This document shows positions 57,236 through 64,000 of a DNA stretch of 64,000 nucleotides, in pieces. The translations under genes and the position numbers were made by a program. Within the stretch, counting starts at the first letter, position 1. The number at the start of each line of letters is the position of its first letter. The notes under the pieces were generated by a model that did no database searches, was not told the origin of the DNA, and was given only the letters and a program-made list of their open reading frames with translations. Source of the stretch: Scandinavium goeteborgense (lineage in GTDB: Bacteria; Pseudomonadota; Gammaproteobacteria; Enterobacterales; Enterobacteriaceae); contig NZ_CP054058.1 of the NCBI RefSeq assembly GCF_003935895.2, positions 2,213,177-2,277,176 of the forward strand, read 5' to 3'.

Positions 57236-57373
57236 TATCATTCCTGAACGTGCTGTTGGCTTTCATTCGTGGCAAAAGTGCAGCACAAATGACCAGATAA
57301 AACGTAAATTTAACAACCCATTAATCTAGACTGACGGGCGTATAAAACCTATTTTTTTTAACACAGGATCGTC

Positions 57374-57889
57374 TTAAATCCCTTTTTGCGTCCGGGTAAA
57401 GTAGCATTGCAGATAGCGGGTAAATTTGCCGATAAAACTGCCCGCAAATAACCCGCCGACCACCACCGCCGTGGCGCTTATCCCCGGTTGTTGCAGGGTC
57501 TGCGCCGACACCGCCGCCATCACGCCGAACACATATTTAATGGCAAATGCCGTCATCATCAACGGCAGCGCGGAATAATCCGCCGAACGGTTAATCGTGC
57601 GCGGCGCACTCCCGCGACTCAACCTCTCTGGTTTAATCAGCCAGTACCCCAGCGCCGCCCCAATAATCAGGACCGCTATCCACAACATCACCACGCCAAG
57701 TGTCAGATGCCGATAAAGAACAAGATCATACAGATCCCACGCCAGAAATATCAGTGGAATAATGGACAACCGTTCCAGCGTCACCGTCGCGGGCTGGCGG
57801 GCTTTGATCCCACGAATCAGCAGAAACACAAACAGCACGTAGACCCAAATCGGCGTACCGATCAGCATATGTGCAACAAATTCGAGCAT
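57374..57889 (-). CDS. Five-span inner-membrane protein (DUF6622-like)
   Basis: The 171-residue protein has about five hydrophobic segments and conserved-looking polar elements (PIWVYVLFVFLLIRGIKARQP and ALKYVFG-type AFAIKYVFGVMAA). It resembles small uncharacterised inner-membrane proteins annotated as DUF6622. No catalytic motif is visible. It stands alone between the MipA-like gene and the LysR gene, without an evident operon partner. Confidence 0.75.
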   Translation of the reverse strand: MLEFVAHMLIGTPIWVYVLFVFLLIRGIKARQPATVTLERLSIIPLIFLAWDLYDLVLYRHLTLGVVMLWIAVLIIGAALGYWLIKPERLSRGSAPRTINRSADYSALPLMMTAFAIKYVFGVMAAVSAQTLQQPGISATAVVVGGLFAGSFIGKFTRYLQCYFTRTQKGI

Positions 57890-57970
57890 TTACTGTTCCC
57901 GGATGTATGAAACGGAGCCCTGCACCCCATGTTGAGAAAAAGTCTGGCACAACGTTAAATACTTTGCGAA

Positions 57971-58924
57971 TCAGGTGCATTGATTACGCTGTCGCACCTC
58001 GCATAAATCACGTTGCTCAGAACAGTGCTTCTGACACACCGCCAGAACCGTTTGTCTCAGCCAGCGATGCGCCGGATCCGCTTCCATGCGGGGATGCCAC
58101 AGCTGCGAAATGGTGATCGTTCGCGTTTTAAACGGTAGTTCAAAAGCGTGTAGCCGGGACTGATTGTCGGTTTGAAACAGAAACGACGCCGGAACCAGCG
58201 CGATCAAATCTGATGCCTTCGCCACCGCCAGCGCCGATGGGAAACCCGGAACCACGCTGACAACTTTGCGCGCCAGCCCCAGTTCCGTCAGCGCTTCATC
58301 AACCGGACCCGATGGCTGACCCCGCCGAGAAGCAATCACGTGCCCCCACGCAATGTACTCCTCCACGCTCACTTGCGCTTTCCCGGCCAAGGGATGCCCC
58401 TGGCGAACCACGCCGACGAAACGATCGCGATACAGTGCCTGCACGCGAATTTCCGGCCCCATATTGCTCAGTACGCCGATCTCGAGGTCCACCAGTCCTT
58501 CACGCAAAAAGCGTGAGCTCTTTTCAGGCTTCGGTGAAAAACGCAGGCAGACGTCCGGCGCCATGGCCGCCACTGCGGCAATCAGTGGCGGGCCGAAGGC
58601 TTCGATAAAACCGTCGTTCACGCGCAGCGTAAACACGCGTTCCAGTTGCGCGATATTCAGCTCCGACGTCGACGGTTGCAGCACCGCCCTGGCCTCCAGC
58701 ACGGCGTTACGCGCCCGGTCGCGGCTGGCCTCGGCGTAAGGCGTCAGCACCATATTTCGCCCCGCGCGCACCAGCAGCGGGTCGCCGGTGACGTCGCGCA
58801 AGCGGCTCAGTGTTCGGCTCATGGCCGAGGTGCTCAAATTCAGACGCCGGGCCGCTCCGGCCACGCTCGCTTCGGTCAGAAGCGCATCCAGCGCAATCAG
58901 CAGATTAAAATCCGGATCGGTCAT
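57971..58924 (-). CDS. LysR-family transcriptional regulator
   Basis: The 317-residue regulator has the helix-turn-helix LLIALDALLTEASVAGAARRLNLSTSAMSRTLSRLRDVTGDPLLVRAGRNMVLT and an effector domain of the NodD/PcpR-like subgroup. GAGGGAA precedes the ATG. It is divergent, with a 128-base gap, from an MFS exporter that is its most likely target. Confidence 0.92.
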   Translation of the reverse strand: MTDPDFNLLIALDALLTEASVAGAARRLNLSTSAMSRTLSRLRDVTGDPLLVRAGRNMVLTPYAEASRDRARNAVLEARAVLQPSTSELNIAQLERVFTLRVNDGFIEAFGPPLIAAVAAMAPDVCLRFSPKPEKSSRFLREGLVDLEIGVLSNMGPEIRVQALYRDRFVGVVRQGHPLAGKAQVSVEEYIAWGHVIASRRGQPSGPVDEALTELGLARKVVSVVPGFPSALAVAKASDLIALVPASFLFQTDNQSRLHAFELPFKTRTITISQLWHPRMEADPAHRWLRQTVLAVCQKHCSEQRDLCEVRQRNQCT

Positions 58925-59052
58925 CGAAATGTTCCCTCAGCTTTAGATAAGGCGTTTGATGCAACTATACAGTACCAATGCTGTGTCTTCCGCCTTCTTT
59001 AGCCTCGACATAGACTTTCCCCATCAAAACACCTACTAACGAGAATACTGTG

Positions 59053-60483
59053 ATGGAACTCTTTTCTGACAAACCGGGCGACGAAGGCCTGCCAGGGAGC
59101 GAACGGGCATTTGCGATGGCAGCGGTAATGACTTCCACTCTGATGGCCGTGTTTGACGGTTCGATGGTGAATATCGCCTTACCGCAGATGGCGCAATCTT
59201 TACAGGTCGCCGCGCCGCTTGCGGTCTGGTTCGCCAACGGCTATCTGCTCTCCGCGGCCATGACGCTGGCCATCTTTGCCGCGCTCGCCACCCGCTTTGG
59301 CTTTCGTCCAGTCTTTATTTTCGGTTTGAGCCTGTTCACCCTCACCTCGCTCGGCTGTGCGATGTCGACTTCGGCAGAGATGCTTATCGTGATGCGCGTC
59401 CTCCAGGGCGTTGGCGGCGCGGCGACCTTAAGTATTGCGCCCGCGATATTACGCTCGGTGTTCCCCGGTCGACTGCTCGGACGCATTCTGGGGCTGAATG
59501 CGCTGTTAATTGCCGCCAGCACCGCCATCGCCCCGGTATTAGGCGGCACGCTGCTCGGTACGCTGAGCTGGCAATGGCTGTTTGCCATCAACGTGTTGCC
59601 GGGCATGGTGGCGCTGTTTCTGGCCGTTAAAGCTATTCCCCATAAACCGGCCATCAGCGACCAGCGGTTTGATGCGATTGGGGCCGTGCTGTCTGCGACC
59701 CTGCTCGGGGCATTGATCATGGCCGCCAACGGTTTTGCTGATCCGCACGCCGCCGATCACACGCTCAGTACCACCGTAATGGATTGGGGTTTACTGGCGT
59801 TGGTCAGCGGGACGGCGTTCGTCTGGCATATTCGCCGGGTGGCAAAACCGTTGCTGCCGCCGGTTATCTTCACCTCCGGGCGTTTTTCACTGGCGGCGCT
59901 GACCTCGCTGGCTTCGTTTATCAGCCAGGGGATCACGTTTGTCGCCCTGCCGTTCCTGTTCCAGAGCGTGTACGGCTACAGCGCATTTACCTCTGCGCTG
60001 CTGTTCACGCCATGGCCAGTGGGCATTGTGCTGGTTGCGCCCCACGCAGGACGGCTGGCGGATAAATACTCGCCGTCGATTATCTCGACCATCGGTTTGC
60101 TGGGGTTTGTTATCGGTTTAGCGTTGCTGGCAACGTTGCCCGATCACGCTGCAGCCTGGGATATCGGCCTGCGTAGCCTGGTATGCGGGATGGGATTTGG
60201 CTGTTTTCAGAGTCCGAACAATCGCGAAATGTTGTCCAACGTATCGCGGGAATACAGCGGATACGCCTCAGGCGTGTTGGCGATAATGCGCACCTTCGGG
60301 CAATGTCTTGGCGCGGCGTTAGTCGGTGTGCTGCTGGCAGTGATGTCCTCCAGTTCACACCTCGCGCTGGAAGCCCAGGCCGTGAAGATGAGTTTGTGGG
60401 TAGCGGTTGCCACGTCCGGGCTGGCAATCCTGTTTAGTCTGAGCCGCCTGCGCCGTAAACAGCCACAAAACGCGCAGACATAA
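59053..60483 (+). CDS. MFS multidrug-type exporter (DHA2-like)
   Basis: The 476-residue inner-membrane transporter has about fourteen hydrophobic segments and the DHA2-type motifs FDGSMVNIALPQMAQSL near the start, RVLQGVGGAATLSIAPAIL (motif C-like) and PVLGGTLLGTLSWQWLFAINVLPG. It should export hydrophobic compounds with proton exchange; the substrate is unknown. The ATG at 59053 overlaps a GTG at 59050 and the true start is uncertain by one codon. It is divergent from the LysR gene. A matS site begins immediately after the stop. Confidence 0.9.
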   Translation: MELFSDKPGDEGLPGSERAFAMAAVMTSTLMAVFDGSMVNIALPQMAQSLQVAAPLAVWFANGYLLSAAMTLAIFAALATRFGFRPVFIFGLSLFTLTSLGCAMSTSAEMLIVMRVLQGVGGAATLSIAPAILRSVFPGRLLGRILGLNALLIAASTAIAPVLGGTLLGTLSWQWLFAINVLPGMVALFLAVKAIPHKPAISDQRFDAIGAVLSATLLGALIMAANGFADPHAADHTLSTTVMDWGLLALVSGTAFVWHIRRVAKPLLPPVIFTSGRFSLAALTSLASFISQGITFVALPFLFQSVYGYSAFTSALLFTPWPVGIVLVAPHAGRLADKYSPSIISTIGLLGFVIGLALLATLPDHAAAWDIGLRSLVCGMGFGCFQSPNNREMLSNVSREYSGYASGVLAIMRTFGQCLGAALVGVLLAVMSSSSHLALEAQAVKMSLWVAVATSGLAILFSLSRLRRKQPQNAQT

Positions 60484-60496
60484 GTGACAACGTCAC
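60484..60496. other. matS site (MatP binding)
   Basis: GTGACAACGTCAC matches GTGACRNYGTCAC exactly. It lies directly after the MFS stop codon and overlaps the stop codon of the convergent Nudix gene. Confidence 0.88.
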
Positions 60497-61041
60497 ACAA
60501 AGCCTTGAAGTTTTGCCAGTAAGAATGCCGTCACCGAGGTCGCATCGCTAATTTTTCCCTGCGCAATCAGAGTTTCAAATTCAGCGATCGGCATCTGGCG
60601 GCAGGTCAGCCCCACTTCTTCGGCATCGAGCTGCTGGGTGCTGGAGACAAAATCCGTCGCCAGCCAGATGTAATAGCCCTGGCTGGAGTAGCCCTGAGCC
60701 AGTTTTTGATAGCCAATCAGCTCAATTCTTTGCGCCAGCAAACCGGTCTCTTCCGCCAGTTCACCCCGGGCGACGGCAATCGGATCGGCATTCGGGTCCA
60801 GCTCCCACGATCCCTGCGGCAATTCCATCGTGCGTACGCCAAGCGGATAACGATACTGTTCCACCACCCAGATAAACCCTGCCGACACCGGAACAATTAC
60901 CGCAAAATCAGGCTTCTCAATCACCGAATACACACCGTGCGAACCGTCAGCGCGTTCAATACGATCTTCTTTCAGACGCATCCATTGATTACTGTAAATC
61001 TCCTGCGAACTCAGGGTCTTAATTTCACTCATAGGATTCAT
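60493..61041 (-). CDS. Nudix hydrolase (ADP-ribose pyrophosphatase-like)
   Basis: The 182-residue protein has a Nudix region ELPQGSWELDPNADPIAVARGELAEETGLL; the catalytic helix reads GELAEETG with Gly in place of the usual Arg of the REuxEE motif. Nudix enzymes hydrolyse nucleoside diphosphates linked to another group, e.g. ADP-ribose; the overall pattern (VIEKPDFAVIVP, VEQYRYPLG) favours a nucleotide-sugar or ADP-ribose substrate. Two starts, 61041 and 61032, are possible. Its last codon overlaps a matS site. Confidence 0.85.
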   Translation of the reverse strand: MNPMSEIKTLSSQEIYSNQWMRLKEDRIERADGSHGVYSVIEKPDFAVIVPVSAGFIWVVEQYRYPLGVRTMELPQGSWELDPNADPIAVARGELAEETGLLAQRIELIGYQKLAQGYSSQGYYIWLATDFVSSTQQLDAEEVGLTCRQMPIAEFETLIAQGKISDATSVTAFLLAKLQGFV

Positions 61042-61061
61042 TTATGATTGTTGAAAATAAA

Positions 61062-61081
61062 AAGCCCGCAATTAGCGGGCT
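61062..61081. terminator. Hairpin between osmC and the Nudix gene
   Basis: AGCCCGC and GCGGGCT form a seven-base stem with a six-base loop, preceded by AAAAA and followed by ATC. It is likely a terminator for osmC. Confidence 0.65.
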
Positions 61082-61093
61082 ATCTCTGCCGTA

Positions 61094-61120
61094 GGCCTGG
61101 CCAAGCGTGCGCCGCCGGGC
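61094..61120. repeat. Single REP element
   Basis: The sequence GGCCTGGCCAAGCGTGCGCC and following GCCGGGC is a REP-type unit just after the osmC stop codon. Confidence 0.6.
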
Positions 61121-61129
61121 ATTTTCTCG

Positions 61130-61558
61130 TTAGTTGAGCTGATAATCGAGAGTGATTTCAGCTTTCAGGACCTGAGACACCGGGCAGCCAGCTTTTGCTT
61201 TCTGGATTATGCCATCGAAGGTGCCAGCATCGATATCCGGTACCGCGATTTTGCTTTGCAGTGCCACTTTGGTTATCGAGAATCCGCCGCTGACCTGATC
61301 CAGTGAGACCGTCGCTTCGGTATCAATTGAGGTCGCCGTAAACCCGGCTTCGCTCAGCATCAGCGAAAGCGCCATCGAGAAACAGGAGGCATGCGCAGCC
61401 GCAATCAGTTCCTCAGGGTTGGTACCCTTCGCACCTTCAAAGCGGGTGTTAAACCCGTACGGTTGCTGGTTCAGAACGCCGCTCTCCGTCGAGACGGTGC
61501 CTTTGCCACGTTTCAGATCGCCTTCCCAGTGTGCCTGACCTTTCTTGTGGATCGTCAT
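61130..61558 (-). CDS. osmC: Osmotically inducible peroxiredoxin OsmC
   Basis: The 142-residue thiol peroxidase has the two catalytic cysteines in AAHASCFSMALS and KAGCPVSQVL and the N-terminus MTIHKKGQAHWEGDLKRGKG of E. coli OsmC. It reduces organic hydroperoxides and is induced by osmotic and stationary-phase stress. AGGAG precedes the ATG. In E. coli it is followed by bdm, sra and maeA; here bdm is missing and an alcohol dehydrogenase lies in its place. Confidence 0.96.
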   Translation of the reverse strand: MTIHKKGQAHWEGDLKRGKGTVSTESGVLNQQPYGFNTRFEGAKGTNPEELIAAAHASCFSMALSLMLSEAGFTATSIDTEATVSLDQVSGGFSITKVALQSKIAVPDIDAGTFDGIIQKAKAGCPVSQVLKAEITLDYQLN

Positions 61559-61614
61559 CGTTCACTCCTATTATCCGTTTGGGGTACTAAGTATAGAACA
61601 CGCCTTTCAGGCCG

Positions 61615-62667
61615 TTAGCCGTAGGCGTTGAGAGATGCCATATCAATCACGAAGCGGTATTTCACATCGCTTTTCAGCAGGCGCTCGTACGCCTCATTGA
61701 TATCCTGAATTCTGATCACCTCCACGTCCGCCGCGATGCCTTTTTCCGCGCAGAAATCGAGCATCTCCTGCGTCTCCGCGATGCCGCCAATCGCTGAACC
61801 CGCCACCGAGCGGCGGTTAATCAGCAGCGGAATGGTGTTCACTTCCGGCAAATCGCCGAGCAGACCGACAAACACCAGGGTGCCGTCGAGGGTCAGCGTT
61901 GGCATATACGCATTAACATCATGCGTGTACGGGACGGTATCGATAATCAGATCAAACTGATTTTTCACGGCGTTCATCTGTTCCGCGTCTGTGGAAAGCA
62001 CCACATGGCTGGCGCCCAGGCGACGCGCATCCGCCTCTTTCCCCGGCGAACGGGTAAACAGCGTCACTTCCGCCCCCAGGGCGTGCGCCAGCTTCAGGCC
62101 CATATGTCCGAGTCCGCCAAGGCCAATCACGGCGACTTTGCTGTTGGCATCAATCTTCCAGTGACGCAGCGGCGACCAGGTGGTGATCCCGGCGCACAGC
62201 AGTGGCGCGGCGCCTTTCAAATCCAGCCCGTCAGGAATGCGCAGAACGAAATCCTGACTCGCAAGAATGGTTTGGGAATAGCCGCCGTAGGTGGTCTGGT
62301 GGTCGTGACGATCCTGTCCGTTGTAGGTCTGGGTGTTGCCTTCTTCGCAATACTGCTCCAGTCCGTCTTTACACGGTGAACAGGTGCGACAGGAGTCGAC
62401 CATACAGCCAATGGCCGCGAGATCGCCGGGCTTAAACTTGGTCACGCTGTCACCGATAGCCGTCACCCGACCGACAATTTCATGCCCCGGAACAAGGGGA
62501 TAGGTACTGAATCCCCAGTCGTTGCGAGCCTGGTGTAAATCGGAGTGACACACGCCGCAGTACAACACCTCGATGGTCACATCGTCCGGACGCGGTTCGC
62601 GACGGTCAAAGGAGAACGGGGCCAGCGGCGTGGTGGGATTTTGTGCTGCATATCCTAAAACTTTCAT
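61615..62667 (-). CDS. Zinc-dependent NADP alcohol/aldehyde dehydrogenase (YahK/CAD type)
   Basis: The 350-residue enzyme has the catalytic zinc ligands in CGVCHSDLH and PGHEIVG, a structural zinc loop with four cysteines (CRTCSPCKDGLEQYC region), and the cofactor motif GLGGLGHMGLKLAHALGA. The pattern matches E. coli YahK and cinnamyl-alcohol dehydrogenases, which reduce aldehydes with NADPH. It is not AdhP, although it lies at the osmC-sra locus where E. coli has adhP close by. GAGG precedes the ATG. Confidence 0.9.
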   Translation of the reverse strand: MKVLGYAAQNPTTPLAPFSFDRREPRPDDVTIEVLYCGVCHSDLHQARNDWGFSTYPLVPGHEIVGRVTAIGDSVTKFKPGDLAAIGCMVDSCRTCSPCKDGLEQYCEEGNTQTYNGQDRHDHQTTYGGYSQTILASQDFVLRIPDGLDLKGAAPLLCAGITTWSPLRHWKIDANSKVAVIGLGGLGHMGLKLAHALGAEVTLFTRSPGKEADARRLGASHVVLSTDAEQMNAVKNQFDLIIDTVPYTHDVNAYMPTLTLDGTLVFVGLLGDLPEVNTIPLLINRRSVAGSAIGGIAETQEMLDFCAEKGIAADVEVIRIQDINEAYERLLKSDVKYRFVIDMASLNAYG

Positions 62668-62927
62668 GGAGTGACCTCACGATGAACAAAACGGGGAAAC
62701 CTCCGCGCGAATCAAAAAGCATAGTTCAGGCACAGGACAGTGTGACGTTCGTCGCACAAAGGGTTAAATCTCAGAGAGTTCCTGAAAGTGTTAGCGGGTG
62801 TTGCTATTTCGAACAGAATGGTCAACTATCAATCTCGCAGGCAAAGAAATTATCTGCGCTAAGGGTAAATTTCGCCCGGTACCTCCGGGATTGACCTTGA
62901 AACCATTCACAGGATTAAGGAGTCATC

Positions 62928-63068
62928 ATGAAATCGAACCGTCAGGCACGTCATATCCTCGGCTTGAACTACAAGCTTTCAAACCAGAAAAAAGTCCTTA
63001 TCGAAGGCGATGCGGAAACCCAGCATAACCATACTCATGCCACCGGCCGCAAACGCCGCACCGAGTAA
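62928..63068 (+). CDS. sra: Stationary-phase-induced ribosome-associated protein Sra
   Basis: This 46-residue basic protein begins [20 protein letters not shown] and ends TGRKRRTE, matching E. coli Sra (RpsV, 45 residues), which associates with 30S subunits in stationary phase. The middle is His-rich (ETQHNHTHA), unlike E. coli. AAGGAG precedes the ATG. It is followed by a terminator and then maeA, the E. coli order. The 260 bases upstream contain no convincing gene. Confidence 0.93.
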   Translation: MKSNRQARHILGLNYKLSNQKKVLIEGDAETQHNHTHATGRKRRTE

Positions 63069-63105
63069 CATCCCGGCTTTTCAGCCCTTTCATCGATAAA
63101 GACCG

Positions 63106-63138
63106 ACACCATCGTTTACATAAGATGGTGTTTTTTTT
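63106..63138 (+). terminator. Intrinsic terminator after sra
   Basis: ACACCATC and GATGGTGT form an eight-base stem followed by a long T-run. Confidence 0.93.
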
Positions 63139-63263
63139 AGTTTCTGAACCGCAGCGTTTACCCTTTTTATTAACACTTGCTTTATACTTTGCCGCGCCGA
63201 AGTACCCGCCAGCCCTCTCGATTCGCCTACCTGGGCAGGCCGTGATGACAAAGGATCAGTGAG

Positions 63264-64000
63264 ATGTTACTCAACCATAAAAACAATCGTTCTCTTTATA
63301 TCCCCTATGCAGGCCCCGTTTTACTGGAGTTTCCACTCCTCAACAAAGGCAGCGCGTTTAGCCAGGAGGAACGTCGCAACTTTAACCTCCTAGGCCTGTT
63401 GCCCGCCGTCGTGGAAACCATCGAAGAACAGGCTGAACGCGCCTGGATCCAGTACCAGGGTTTCAAAACCGAAATCGACAAACATATTTACCTGCGCAAT
63501 ATCCAGGACACCAACGAAACCCTCTTCTACCGTCTGGTCGAAAACCACCTCGACGAGATGATGCCCGTTATCTACACCCCGACCGTTGGCGCCGCCTGTG
63601 AGCGTTTCTCCGAGATTTACCGCCGTTCCCGGGGCGTGTTCATCTCTTACGAGAATCGTCACAACATGGACGACATTCTGCAAAACGTTCCCAACCACAA
63701 CATCAAAGTGATTGTGGTTACTGACGGTGAGCGCATTCTCGGCCTCGGCGATCAGGGCATTGGCGGCATGGGCATTCCTATCGGCAAACTGTCGCTGTAC
63801 ACCGCCTGTGGCGGGATCAGCCCGGCGTACACCCTGCCGGTGGTACTTGATGTCGGCACCAATAACCAGCAGTTGCTCAACGACCCGCTGTACATGGGAT
63901 CACGCCAGCCGCGTATTACCGACGACGAGTATTATCAGTTTGTCGATGATTTCATTCAGGCGGTAAAACAGCGCTGGCCGAACGTGCTGCTGCAGTTCGA
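63264..64000 (+). CDS. maeA: NAD-dependent malic enzyme MaeA (SfcA), N-terminal part
   Basis: The frame encodes the first 245 residues and continues past the window edge. [42 protein letters not shown] and [23 protein letters not shown] match E. coli MaeA, which decarboxylates malate to pyruvate with NAD in the cytoplasm. AAGGA lies upstream of the ATG at 63264. The active-site Tyr of YTPTVG is present. It follows sra as in E. coli. Confidence 0.95.
   Translation, partial: MLLNHKNNRSLYIPYAGPVLLEFPLLNKGSAFSQEERRNFNLLGLLPAVVETIEEQAERAWIQYQGFKTEIDKHIYLRNIQDTNETLFYRLVENHLDEMMPVIYTPTVGAACERFSEIYRRSRGVFISYENRHNMDDILQNVPNHNIKVIVVTDGERILGLGDQGIGGMGIPIGKLSLYTACGGISPAYTLPVVLDVGTNNQQLLNDPLYMGSRQPRITDDEYYQFVDDFIQAVKQRWPNVLLQF

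Noticed and set aside
61615-62667. Assignment of the alcohol dehydrogenase as AdhP from its position near osmC and maeA
   Set aside because: The sequence matches the YahK/cinnamyl-alcohol type (long zinc loop, GLGGLGHMG motif), not AdhP.
62681-62894. 70-residue frame (MNKTGKPPRESK...) between the alcohol dehydrogenase and sra
   Set aside because: It has an upstream GGAG, but that is the start region of the divergent dehydrogenase gene; composition is irregular and no family is recognisable. It most likely covers promoter DNA.

Overview
The window is chromosomal DNA from a member of the Enterobacteriaceae, probably close to Enterobacter, Lelliottia or Leclercia. The evidence is the backbone order sad-glsB-dgcF-uxaB-yneE-tam at the left and digH-osmC-sra-maeA at the right, which is the order found around the replication terminus of E. 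coli. No plasmid, prophage or CRISPR array is visible. The organism assignment is inferred from gene content only.

The strongest unifying signal is that this is the replication terminus itself. A near-exact copy of the E. coli XerC/XerD recombination site dif lies at 36093-36120. A Tus-binding Ter site lies at 7443-7465 beside uxaB, with its blocking face toward dif. Two exact MatP (matS) sites lie at 3002-3014 and 60484-60496. Four FtsK-orienting KOPS octamers left of dif all point toward it.

Layout. 0-11 kb: succinate-semialdehyde dehydrogenase (partial), glutaminase, three consecutive diguanylate cyclases of different architecture, an acetyltransferase, uxaB, a Fic protein framed by repeated palindromic GGCTCA motifs, yneE, another acetyltransferase, an unannotated 32-residue membrane protein, and tam. 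11-21 kb: glutamate dehydrogenase, a TetA-like exporter with TetR and a beheaded methyltransferase, a divergent Fur-type pair (FhuE-like receptor and YncE-like protein), an aminotransferase, and an HxlR/short-chain dehydrogenase pair. 21-30 kb: a CcdA-thioredoxin fusion with exported MsrA (periplasmic methionine repair), an MltF-like transglycosylase with a lipoprotein, and a LysR-linked group of small-molecule enzymes. 30-33 kb: an arsenic operon with two different efflux pumps.

33-36.1 kb is a graveyard beside dif. It holds a short-chain dehydrogenase fragment, an Old-Yellow-Enzyme gene with a stop at codon 3, a truncated Tat-exported hydrolase, an intact LysR regulator, and the first part of an ISNCY-type transposase. 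36-41 kb carries dat-ddc (1,3-diaminopropane synthesis) divergent from a second aspartokinase that could feed it. 41-47 kb is a complete bgl-type operon with two ribonucleic antiterminator sites and two phospho-beta-glucosidases.

47-64 kb: a zinc-ribbon microprotein, a fourth diguanylate cyclase, a VF530-type protein, a second elongation factor G (fusA2) divergent from an ArsR-fold repressor, a mini-ProQ protein, digH (which appears to start at a non-canonical codon), an ECF sigma factor with a membrane partner, two outer-membrane proteins, a LysR/MFS pair, a Nudix hydrolase, osmC, a YahK-like alcohol dehydrogenase, sra, and the start of maeA.
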